Part shown: piece by piece, positions 54,231 through 62,960 of the stretch
Layout: each line of letters opens with the position of its first letter
Position numbering within the stretch: the first letter of the stretch is position 1
Assembly: GCA_028752905.1 (NCBI GenBank)
Contig: JAQNBH010000011.1
Span: 26,652,833 to 26,716,832 of the forward strand
Length of the DNA: 64,000 bases
Reading direction: 5' to 3'
DNA from: Cladorhizidae sp. MBARI D1340-BT2
Taxonomy: Eukaryota > Porifera > Demospongiae > Poecilosclerida > Cladorhizidae
Notes under the pieces: model-generated
Told to the model about the DNA's origin: nothing
Database searches by the model: none
The model's input: the letters and a program-made list of their open reading frames with translations, nothing else
Translations under genes and position numbers: made by a program

Positions 54231-56264
54231 TCAGAAGTTGGGGGTACTGCTCCTGCTTGTTGGTTTTGGATTTGGGGGTAATGGACAGGTAGTGTCTTTG
54301 TCAGAGTCAGGACAAAATTGCCTGATATTCTCATACAGGTACCATTGCCATTCAAGAGTAAGACCCATGGGATGTATTACAAGTGGCAAACCATTCTGTT
54401 GCGGTTTCCAAGTATGTTTGAAGAGTTTGATCTCCTGTTCCACTGTATCACATCGGTCCCTCACGAACACACTGCCAGGAACACGGCTATCAAAGAAAAA
54501 GTGATGGAGTTTTTTAATGCCAATGATCTTCTTGAAGTGAGTTGCAAAAAGAGTACTCCAATCAAATGTTGGTACAATGACTGCTTCATCTTCGGTTGCA
54601 ACTAACTGAGCGAAGTTACAATCTGCAGATAAATTGACAACACTTGCTAGGCCACTCAATGTCCCTATCTTTGTCCTTCTGTATTTCCTCTTCAGCAGTC
54701 CAAAGCACCAATCTGGTGAGAACTTTGTGTGCCCTACCACCAAAAATGACAACGTGATTTTGTTGTGCCTTCCTGTTAGAGTCCTCCACAACAAGTACTG
54801 CATCATACAATTGTTCTTGTTCTGTCCCGTGCAATTATCAGCATGGAGGAACACTTCTGTCTCTCCAAGTCCATGAGTCTCAAGGAAGTGATGAAGCTGG
54901 CTCACCACAACATTGGCGCCTTTGCCACAATCGCTGGCCTCATCAGTCAGGTAGTTCACCTGCCTCGGAATTCCTTCGCAGTGTACACCAAAGATACTGC
55001 ACTTCCGAGGTACAAGAAAGTACATGGGACCTGGCTGGAGAGGATCTGAAGGATAGTGCACCTATCAAAGAAGGTAACAATGTCATGTGAATAAATCTTT
55101 ATTCCCCTACTATCCAAAATATATCCAAAGTAGTATGATTTATATTTTTTGTCTCATGCTGTTATCAGTAACACTTCGTCTCTTCTGGGTAATGCATATC
55201 CAAGAATTACGGCACATGATTAAAAGAAACCAAGGAGTGCAGGTAAACGAACTTAAATATCCTATGACACTCCCACACTTTTGTCAATAACTGAATGTTA
55301 AGGTGCTATTCTAGTGTGATAATACTCTCAACACCCAAATAAATGACTCCTCTTTGACATTGTACACATTGTAGATACACAACCATGGGATAAGCTACTT
55401 AACACCCTGGTGAACATAGCTAGTACCTATAGGATTTATAGTAATACACACCATTTGTGTAATACATACCATTTGTGCGTAATCAAAGGAATAATGAGCT
55501 TTGATGTCTCTCGAATTTGCAGGTGTGAGTGCAGACAAAGGAGGTGGCTGGAATGAGACATTGGTTGGGAAGAGAGATCTGATTGACCTTTTACATTCGT
55601 CAGATTTGGTCCTATAAAATGACCTTTCGGTTGTCACAATTCGGAGATGCTCCAGTGCACTGGCAAGTGCTTCTGTCTTCTCAGACTCTGAGGAATTTAC
55701 AGCTCGCACAACAGTGGTACTATTACGCTGGCATTGCCAACACAAATCCGACATTGGCCGCATGAGAATGATCGAGGGAAGAAGAGTTCGCCACAAGTTA
55801 CAGAACGTCGAGTATGCAACAGCATGAAAAATGGTCATTTCCACTGCTGCCATGTATATATTCCATATACCACGTTTGGAGGTGCTTGAGGGTAGAAGCT
55901 TGATGTCACTCTGTCGATACCCTGGGATGCGACCTGGAAGAAGCAAGCCATTCTCTTCTGTGTAATTGAGTAGGAAATGTACCATGTTCTTAATCGACAC
56001 TAGTGATAGAGTGTACTTTGGTAAACGCTTCGTATTTCCATATACGCGAGGAAGAATACCGTTGTCAAGGAAGCTCTTGGTGATGTTTTTGAAATGCTTC
56101 AGACCAATGGTATGTAAAAAGAGGAATGTTTCTTGACAAATTTGTCGACTCTGGTGTTGGTACGATACGCGAATTCGAACTCTTTTAGCAGCAGTGTGCC
56201 TGGCTTCTTTGGAGGTTGACTCACTAGTGTTCGCCAATGCCAGAAGTTGCCCCATGATCAACAT
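54231..56264 (-). CDS. DUF7869-type protein, putative transposase (two exons)
   Basis: Exon 1 is 56264-55470 (265 codons) and exon 2 is 55061-54231 (276 codons plus TGA), about 541 residues in all. The 408-bp intron has a GTATGT donor at 55469 and an ATAG acceptor at 55062; joining them is phase 0 and keeps the frame. The start is the first methionine after an in-frame TAG near 56325, just inside the right inverted repeat. Exon 1 has a CWQC motif at about residues 175-178. Exon 2 has HADNCTGQNKN (aspartate about 340) and GHTKFSPDWCFG (aspartate about 382), the conserved core of DUF7869 proteins as I remember them. These could be RNase H-fold catalytic acids, with an earlier candidate in YLTDEA (about 305). 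No stop or frameshift interrupts it. Function as a transposase is inferred from the flanking inverted repeats, not demonstrated. The intron sites are predicted by eye. Confidence 0.8.
55062..55469 (-). other. Predicted intron of the DUF7869-type gene
   Basis: It begins GTATGT and ends GATAG on the minus strand. The donor end contains a short tandem duplication of CACAAATGGT, which puts a second possible donor about 24 bases downstream. Reading through instead of splicing reaches a stop just after the duplication. Confidence 0.7.
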
Positions 56265-56343
56265 GTCAAGTTCACAGTGTGAGAGCTCGAAGCATTTTGA
56301 TCTGACTTCCTGTGTTTTGTGCTATAACTCAAAATCATTTTCA

Positions 56344-56378
56344 GCGCGATAAGGTCCCTTTTCCCAAATCCTGTCACA
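56344..56378 (-). repeat. Right terminal inverted repeat of the DUF7869-type element
   Basis: Thirty-five bases, the exact reverse complement of the left terminus at 51188-51222. The coding gene starts about 80 bp inside it, so the promoter must lie in or next to this terminus. Confidence 0.93.
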
Positions 56379-57083
56379 TATATAGAGCAAGTTATGATGG
56401 CGTGCCACTAGTGTCCTCTCTCATTATATATATATATATATATATATATTGAGCAAGTTATGATGGCATGCCACTAGTGTCCTCTCTCATTATATATATA
56501 TATTGAGCAAGTTATGATGGTGTGCCACTAGTGTTTTCTCTCATTGTATATATATAGAGCAAGTTATGATGGCGTGCCACTAGTGTCTTCTCTCATTATA
56601 TATATATATAGAGCAAGTTATGATGGCGTGCCACTAGTGTCCGCTCTCATTATATATATAGAGAGCAGGTTATGATGGCGTGCCACTAGTGTCTTCTCTC
56701 ATTATATATACATTGAGAAAGTTATGATGGCGTGCCACTAGTGTCCTCTCTCATTATATATATATTGAGCAAGTTATGATGGCATGCCACTAGTGTCCTC
56801 TCTCATTATATATATATAGAGAGCAAGTTATGATGGCGTACCACTAGTGTCCTCTCTCATTATATATATATTGAGCAAGTTATGATGAGTGTCCTCTCTC
56901 ATTATATATATAGAGAGAGCAAGTCATGATGGCATCCCACTAGTGTCTTCTCTCATTATATATATATTGAGCAAGTTATGATGAGTGTCCTCTCTCATTA
57001 TATATATAGAGAGAGCAAGTTATGATGGCATGCCACTAGTGTCTTCTCTCATTATATATATATATATATATAGAGCAAGTTAT
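56379..57083 (+). repeat. TA-spaced minisatellite, right part
   Basis: Continuation of the array at 50357-51187 after the transposon, with the same core and (TA)n spacers. Two units, near 56880 and 56980, lack the GGCGTGCCACT part and read directly from TTATGAT to GAGTGTCC, a shared 11-bp deletion that probably spread by duplication. The array ends in a half unit at GCAAGTTAT. Confidence 0.93.
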
Positions 57084-57589
57084 CTACCTAGGCACAGCTT
57101 ATAAGTAATGTAGCAAGTGAACTTCGATGAGAGCTAAGAAGCTTGATTTACCCGCTAGGTTAACTGTTGTATCACTAAAATTACTACCAGTAAAACAAAC
57201 GCTAGCGCTAGCTAGAGCTACTGCTGGATAGAGCGACACTAGCTAGCTAGATTTACTGCTAGCTACAAATGAATGACGCTAGCGCTATCTAGATGGACTG
57301 CTGGCTACCAAAGAAACTAAAAGCTTGATTACTAAAAACGAAGGCTGGCTATAAGGATCACAAAACAAGCAAAAAGAAAGTAACTAAACAATTCTAATTA
57401 CAGCTCACCATTTATCTTTACACAAAGAAAAATCCAGAGTCCAAGGTAGAGTTTATATTCTCCCCAATCTTTGATGAGTCTTCAAGGCAACTTTTCGAAC
57501 CCGGAAGAACAGAGAAAGGCGAAATAGAGAAAAGAGAAAGAAAACTGGGTTAGGACAATAGCCGGCTTATTGCTGAACTGAAACTAAGT
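57084..57589. other. Spacer between minisatellites
   Basis: No supported gene. Around 57195-57310 a loosely repeated pattern of GCTAGCGCTAGCTAG, TACTGCTGG and CTAGCTAGATTTACTGCTAG gives about two imperfect units of roughly 80 bp rich in CTAG. The rest is unremarkable A-rich DNA. Confidence 0.6.
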
Positions 57590-59290
57590 TTAATAAACAC
57601 TAACTGTAGGCTAGAAAGAAGTTAACTATGGGCTAGAAACTAAACACTAACTATGGGCTAAATAAATAAAGGCTAACTGTGGGCTAGAAAACAAGTTAAA
57701 CAAAGGCTAACTGTGAACAAGGCTAACTGTGGGCTAGAAAACAAGTTAAACCAGGCTACCTGTGAACAAAGGCTAACTGTGGGCTAGAAATCAAGTTAAA
57801 CAAAGGCTAACTGTGGGCTAGAAAGCAAGTTAAACAAAGGCTAACTGCGGGCTTCTTAGAAAACAAGTTAAACAAAGGCTAAATGTGGGCTATAAAACAA
57901 GTTCAATAAAGGCTAACTGTGGGCTAGAAAACAAGTTAAATAAAGGCTAACTGTGGGCTAGAAAAGAAGTTCAATAAAGGCTAACTGTGGGCTAGAAAAC
58001 AAGTTCAATAAAGGCTAACTGTGGGCTAGAAAGCAAGTTAAACAAAGGCTAACTGTGGGCTTCTTAGAAAACAAGTTAAACAAAGGCTAACTGTGGACTA
58101 CAAAACAAGTTAAATAAAGGCTAACTGGGCTAGAAAACAAGTTAAATAAAGGCTAACTGTGGGCTAGAAAACAAGTTAAATAAAGGCCAACTGTGGGCTA
58201 GAAAACAAGTTAAATAAAGGCTAACTGTGGGCTAGAAAACAAGTTAAATAAAGGCCAACTGTGGGCTAGAAAACAAGTTAAACAAAGGCTAACTGTGAAC
58301 AAGGCTAACTGTGGGCTAGAAAACAAGTTAAACAAAGGCTACCTGTGAACAAAGGCTAACTGTGGTATAGAAATCAAGTTAAACAAAGGCTAACTGTGGG
58401 CTAGAAAGCAAGTTAAACAAAGGCTAACTGTGGGCTTCTTAGAAAACAAGTTAAACAAAGGCTAACTGTGGGCTATAAAACAAGTTCAATAAAGGCTAAC
58501 TGTGGGCTAGAAAACAAGTAAAATAAAGGCTAACTGTGGGCTAGAAAAGAAGTTCAATAAAGGCTAACTGTGGGCTACAAAACAAGTTCAATAAAGGCTA
58601 ACTGTGGGCTAGAAAGCAAGTTAAACAAAGGCTAACTGTGGGCTTCTTAGAAAACAAGTTAAACAAAGGCTAACTGTGGACTAGAAAACAAGTTAAATAA
58701 AGGCTAACTGTGGGCTAGAAAACAAGTTAAATAAAAGCTAACTGTGGGCTAGAAAACAAGTTAAATAAAGGCCAACTGTGGGCTAGAAAACAAGTTAAAT
58801 AAAGGCCAACTGTGGGCTAGAAAACAAGTTAAATAAAGGCTAACTGTGGGCTAGAAAACAAGTTCAATAAAGGCTAACTGTGGGCTAGAAAACAAGTTCA
58901 ATAAAGGCTAACTGTGGGCTAGAAAGCAAGTTAAACAAGGCTAACTGTGGGCTTCTTAGAAAACAAGTTAAATAAAGGCTAAATGTGGGCTAGAAAACAA
59001 GTTAAATAAAGGCTAACTGTGGGCTAGAAAACAAGTAAAATAAAGGCTAACTGTTGGCTAGAAAACAAGTTAAATAAAGGCTAACTGTGGGCTAGAAAAC
59101 AAGTTAAACAAAGGCTAACTGTGAACAAGGCTAACAGTTAACTGTGGGCTAGAAAAGAAGTTAAACAAAGGCTACCTGTGAACAAAGGCTAACTGTGGGC
59201 TAGAAAGCAAGTTAAACAAAGGCTATCTGTGGGTTTCTTAGAAAACAAGTTAAACAATGGCCAACTGTGAGCTAGAGTACTAGTTAAACA
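57590..59290 (+). repeat. 34-bp minisatellite array
   Basis: About 50 tandem copies of a 34-bp unit reading GGCTAACTGTGGGCTAGAAA followed by ACAAGTTAAATAAA. Variants include GGCTTCTTAG in place of GGCTAG (near 57850, 58055, 58435, 58645, 58950 and 59230) and shortened GTGAACAAGG units. The GTGAACAAGG/GGCTACCTGTG pair recurs near 57712, 58296 and 59118, giving a higher-order period of about 584 bp and then a longer one. No open reading frame of note. Confidence 0.95.
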
Positions 59291-59744
59291 AAAAAGTTAC
59301 AGTTGGTGGTTCAACACAGCTAGTAAAATCTCTCACCTGCTTTTCCTCCTAAGAATAGCTGCTTGATTCATGGAGGCCTGAAGTTTTTGGTGGCTCTAGT
59401 GGTGTTCTAAGTCCTGGGCTGCGCCGTGGAAGCGAAGTAAAGCTCCAAGTAGCGTTACTTTTCTCCACGAACAATGAAGGGCGTATCTTGTAGAATCACG
59501 TGCTACCCCAAAACGCGTAACACGGAAGATTACGGAAATCAAAATTGTCGTAAACATTCAAAGGCCGTTTTCTTGCCTTGTACTTAGCTGTGTTAGATCG
59601 GTCGTAGCTCAGCGAACCAATCAGCTATGATGACGCTTCTTAGACCATTTTGAAGGTAATAAGGTGTGCTATATCATAGTGCCAATAACTCAAATTTTAT
59701 ATCTTGCGCGAAGTGGGCCCTTTTCGCAGAGCCTGTCTGTCACA
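59291..59744 (-). mobile_element. Diverged terminus of a second DUF7869-type element
   Basis: Read on the minus strand from 59744, the sequence begins TGTGACAGACAGGCTCTGCG and continues AAAAGGGCCCACTTCGCGC. This parallels the 35-bp terminus of the intact element, with a 4-bp ACAG duplication and several substitutions. The layout inside is also similar: an AAATTTGAGTTA stretch follows the terminus, and a CCGTAATCTTCCGTGTTACG stretch lies about 210 bp in, against about 230 bp in the intact element. This end corresponds to the non-coding arm. No partner terminus and no transposase gene are visible, so the other end is lost or hidden beyond the minisatellite. Confidence 0.65.
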
Positions 59745-59867
59745 TAATTATGATAATGAAGGGATTACTAGCTAACAATAATATAGTATTAAAATAATAT
59801 ATGCATGTATTAAGTCTATACACATTCTAACATAATCATTTCCCCCTTTATTTCCTCTTCTCTCCAG

Positions 59868-59934
59868 ATCATCACAATCATTGGAGTAGGAGTGATTGTT
59901 TTGGTTGTCTACAGTTGGAACTGTAGCTTTTCTG
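59868..59934 (+). CDS. Possible exon encoding a transmembrane segment
   Basis: A long pyrimidine tract ending TCTTCTCTCCAG precedes a 67-base open stretch that ends at G|GTAAAA. It encodes IITIIGVGVIVLVVYSW followed by NCSFS, a convincing single membrane span with a short flank. Joined to the candidate exon at 60100 the frame stays open and ends in a stop after a short basic tail. I do not recognise the gene. The preceding exons would lie left of 59868, where only repeats and transposons occur, so it may be a stranded gene fragment or have a very long intron. Confidence 0.4.
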
Positions 59935-60099
59935 GTAAAAAAATATCAAAGAAAAGGACATTAACATATATGATTTTTTGGTCAATAGGGATTGTAAATT
60001 ATTGAATTTTGTGGGATAAATTATATACTATACATATGTGCAGCTTTAACTTTTTTCACTGATGTTATAGTAAACCTCTCTAATTGTCTCCCCCCTTAG

Positions 60100-60167
60100 T
60101 GTATATTGTTCCCCCCAAACACGGGAGGCACAGGCATAGTATGGCGGTGACATTAATTAGGGAATAG
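60100..60167 (+). CDS. Possible terminal exon: short basic tail and stop
   Basis: The acceptor is a strong pyrimidine run, TGTCTCCCCCCTTAG. In the frame carried over from 59868-59934 the exon reads VYIVPPKHGRHRHSMAVTLI, then RE and a TAG at 60165. A membrane span followed by a short histidine- and arginine-rich tail would fit a type I membrane protein. The decayed retroelement on the other strand begins almost at once to the right. Its minus-strand shadow here has no reverse-transcriptase similarity. Confidence 0.35.
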
Positions 60168-60184
60168 TATATTCCTAGGACAGT

Positions 60185-60600
60185 TTTACTAGTTATAAAT
60201 GGCATATGCATGAAGGCATACTTGCCCCACGGTGTGCAAAATGCTGTTTTGTCCTGGCTTTTTCTACTCAAGGGAACCTGATAGAAGCCTTTGTTAAGGT
60301 CCAGTTTCGATAACCAGCCGAGACCTGATTTAGTAAGTCCTCAATACATGGCATTTGATAGGGATCCAAAATAGTAATCTTGTTTAGCCTTCTATAGTTG
60401 ATGCAAAGCCTCACCTGTCCAGTACTCTTTTTTCTGAGAGGCACCATTGTTGATGACCATGGGTTCTTTGATGGAACAATAATGCCTTTCCTAAGGAGAT
60501 CATCAATCTCTCCCTTCAAATCATCAACCATGCCTGGAGCAATACGATAAGGGTGAGTTCTCAAAGGATAATCTTCTTTGACATTAATTCATTCTCTTCA
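60185..60600 (-). pseudogene. Reverse transcriptase, N-terminal part
   Basis: The fragment includes the PYRIAPGM entry motif typical of Ty3/gypsy reverse transcriptases. It continues with VRLCINYRRLNKIT (fingers region) and DPYQMP.IEDLL, then, after a frame change near 60270, CTPWGKYAF and MPF. It stops there, before the palm motif with the paired catalytic aspartates, so no active enzyme can be made. The truncation point near 60185 adjoins the putative plus-strand exon ending at 60167. Confidence 0.8.
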
Positions 60601-61061
60601 AATTTTGCAACACCTATAACTCGATCACTGAATTAGGCAAGCCGCAGGTCTAACCTGAGGTGCTGTTCCTCAGTTAAGTGAGTACCACTCATGCTAACCT
60701 TCCCAATAGGTTGAGGATTGACTTCAGACTCATCTGCCACTATATACAACACGGAACAAGTTGGCAGTTGGGGTCTTCCAAGCTTTTAACCTATTGATAT
60801 GCACAGTGACATGTCTAGATCTTTTGCCTTGGAATGCAATAGTGTATAGTTGCAGTTAGATAGTTTAGCACTCACTACATATGGGCCATCCCAGATTGAA
60901 TGCAATTTTCCCATGAGCCCAGGTGTGTGGCATAACACAAGATCCCCTGGCTCAAAGCTACAGGCCTTGGATCTAGCATCATATGCTGTCTTGGATTTTT
61001 CTTTTGCAATAGCCTGATTGGCATGAGCTACTTCGTGTAGAGCTACTAGGGTCTCCCTCAA
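60601..61061 (-). pseudogene. Integrase C-terminal module and linker to reverse transcriptase
   Basis: The segment from 61061 contains ARSKACSFEPGDLVL and WDGPYVV, the GPY/F module found at the end of Ty3/gypsy integrases. Downstream in a shifted frame there is a VTVHINRLKAW stretch, then LTEEQHLRLDL, which resembles the leader just before gypsy reverse transcriptases. This uninterrupted passage from integrase end to reverse-transcriptase leader supports a genuine integrase-first gene order. Stops and frameshifts are present. Confidence 0.7.
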
Positions 61062-61149
61062 TACCTGTACCTACTCAACCGTGCTGGTAAAGCTTATGTC
61101 TCCACTTATCCATCCCACTTTAACTGCCTCAAGGAGACCTCACATGCTC

Positions 61150-62960
61150 TTACCATGAACTAATTCGTAAGGTGAAAACCCTGTGGCTGTGTGGAGGGTT
61201 GCTCTGTATGCTAACAAGCAATACTTTAGGCCATTCTTGGTCTTTGCCCTGGATCTTACGAATCATACTCTTCAAACAACCATGCCACCGTTCTAGTATC
61301 CCGTTGGTCTGGGGGTGGTAGGCTGTGGTCTTTATCTGTTTAATATTCAAGAGCCTACATAACTTCTTAAGGCCAGCGTTGCCCATTATTTTGACAATAT
61401 TTTTGGGGGGGCTTATATGCTTTCTAAACATCTGTACAAACTGTCTTTCAAATTTGGATGCACAAGACTCTAGTTATGGTGAATTTTTTCCATTACATTC
61501 ACCTTGAAAATTGAAGAAGGTTAGTTCAGCTTCAGTAAAGTTTGATCGCTCATATCTACTACCACTTACCCTGGATACTTTATTCAAGTACTAGAATGCA
61601 GCTCATTGCACGTAGAATCATTGCATTCTAATTGAGCATAAATATACGAAAAATTGAAGTACTGCACATGTGTGACATGTGAGCAGTAGTCTGGTGGTGG
61701 CCCAATATAGTAGTAGCCCAACTTCAATAGCAATTTCTCAGAAACATGTTTTTTGAAGGTAAAGACAGATATCTCAAGGAAAAATTTATGTATACCTGCT
61801 TCATTATATAGCATATTGTAGCTCTATCTTTGCTCTACGATTGTAGAGCGGAGGTTTTAAATTTTTAAGTGCTAGTCCAATTATAAAGTCATGTGTATAT
61901 ACCCTGATATGCCCATATTATTGTTGACCTTGTCATGAAAACTCCGTTAGTGTTGAGGTTAAAAAATTTCGCTGGAATCAAGCTTTAGTGGTTGTTCTAC
62001 TATATCCATAAAAGGTAAGTGTGTATAGGGCATATCTTAGGAGAGGGACATTTTATTGTGACTCTAGTCAGAATTTTTCCAAACCTCTATACTTTACTGA
62101 AACTTCTTAATAAAGCACATTATTAGAAAGCTCTTGCAGAGAGCTGTATTCTGATACCAAAATAAAATGTAGGGGAAGAAGGACAACAAAGTTATGGACG
62201 TTTACATAAACTATGATAAAATGGGCAACGCTGGCCTTAATAACCTTTCCCAGAAAAACAGATCCTTGATCTGACAAGAGTTCAACCGGAGTGCCTGTGT
62301 GACTGATTACTCCCATTAACCCCTCTGCTACTGATTTAGCATCTACCCATTTCAAAGGAATAGTCATTGTCCAAGCCCTAACCAGGATATACCTGTGACC
62401 TTGTTTGGTTTTTTCTACCAGATCCCAGGCCATCCTTTGGTAAGGTTCTGTCTGATATGGTTGGTGTAACTACCATAGGTACTCTAAGTTGTAGCTGCCT
62501 CCCTGCCTTTTCACATTCTGGGCAGGCACTACAGTATGCCCTAATGTCTTTCCTAATACCAGGCCATGTGAAGTGGTGAGATAGGATGGCAAGCATCTTA
62601 TTGTGTGCAAAATCCACCAACTAACCCTCTGTGCCCAATGTCCAACACCTCTTTCCTTCTACAAGATGGCACGACAATTCTGGACAACTCCTTTTGAGGA
62701 TCTACCAACTTGACATGCACTAGTACTCCGTTCTCCCTACAATAATCATCTTCCTGCTTTTCAGCTTTACTCCTCATCTCCGACAGGCTACCATCTTCCA
62801 CATGCTGAGCAACTAGCTTCCTAACTTCTTCCTCGCTTTTGCTAAGCACCGGAATTGGCTGGTCACTAGATTGAGCTCCCTCTAACCCATTAAGGACAAC
62901 TTCCTCAACCAAGACCGAAGAGTCTTCTTCCACCTCATCTACTACCTCATCTGCACTCGC
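61150..62960 (-). pseudogene. Integrase (zinc-binding and catalytic domains), split by an insertion
   Basis: The zinc-binding domain spans the frameshift near 62610: the upstream frame supplies IGHRGLVGG and the downstream frame supplies FTWPGIRKDIRAYCSACPEC. The catalytic core follows after another frameshift near 62430: WDLV with the first aspartate, LLSDQGSVF with the second, and HPQTNGILERWHG with the glutamate. The second and third catalytic residues are separated by an 866-bp TTAA-flanked element. Taking out that element with one TTAA copy would leave the frame continuous across the break, so the insertion came after the coding sequence existed. Upstream, an acidic stretch of about 100 residues rich in glutamate has no assigned function. 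Confidence 0.82.
61371..62236. mobile_element. 866-bp TTAA-flanked inverted-repeat element (MITE)
   Basis: The element begins GGCCAGCGTTGCCCATT and ends with the exact reverse complement of these 17 bases. A TTAA lies directly outside each end (61367-61370 and 62237-62240), the target duplication used by piggyBac and Kolobok transposases. No transposase gene is present; the longest frame (61584-61814, minus) has no recognisable motif. It is therefore non-autonomous, and its driver is unknown. A small hairpin, CTCTACGATTGTAGAG, lies near 61834. It sits inside an integrase pseudogene that is otherwise collinear across the site, which confirms both boundaries. Confidence 0.88.

Larger units (their letters stand above)
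51188..56378 (-). mobile_element. 5.19-kb DUF7869-type DNA transposon with 35-bp inverted repeats
   Basis: The sequence starts TGTGACAGGATTTGGGAA at 51188 and ends with its exact reverse complement at 56378; 35 bp match perfectly at both ends. It interrupts a minisatellite that is the same on both sides, which marks it as an insertion. Both flanks are TATATA, so the target-site duplication could be TA, TATA or TATATA and cannot be resolved. The only well-preserved gene inside runs on the minus strand from just inside the right terminus and encodes a DUF7869-type protein, the presumed transposase. A Tc1/mariner-like relic (51793-54169) is nested just downstream of that gene. Without it the element would be about 2.8 kb. 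The matching termini and intact gene suggest a fairly recent insertion. Confidence 0.88.
60185..62960 (-). mobile_element. Decayed Ty3/gypsy-type retroelement with integrase before reverse transcriptase
   Basis: Reading on the minus strand, the order is acidic leader, integrase zinc-binding domain, integrase core, integrase C-terminal module, linker, reverse transcriptase. The element is broken by frameshifts, by an 866-bp insertion in the integrase, by fusion to a piggyBac fragment at its upstream end, and by truncation within the reverse transcriptase. No long terminal repeats, RNase H or protease are visible. Domain sequences look like Ty3/gypsy, but the order is that of Ty1/copia, a combination described for Gmr1-like elements. 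The linker between integrase and reverse transcriptase appears continuous, which argues against two unrelated fragments lying side by side. Confidence 0.75.

Noticed and set aside
54196..55049. Plus-strand open frames of 68-102 codons
   Set aside because: They lie opposite the well-conserved second exon of the DUF7869-type gene and have no recognisable motif.
57084..57200. Search for a partner terminus to the one at 59744
   Set aside because: No TGTGACAG-like sequence is present at the left side of this block, so the second element cannot be delimited.
57590..59290. Idea that the 34-bp minisatellite arose from the GGCTAACTAACT stretch of the DUF7869-type element arm
   Set aside because: The orientation is wrong relative to the related terminus at 59744 and the shared motif is only about seven bases.
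60080..60184. Extension of the reverse transcriptase to 60080
   Set aside because: Similarity ends after the MPF motif near 60185; the remaining minus-strand codons look unrelated and overlap a better plus-strand exon candidate.
61584..61814. Minus-strand 76-codon frame inside the TTAA-flanked element
   Set aside because: There is no motif or homology I can recognise and it is AT-rich; probably chance in a non-autonomous element.
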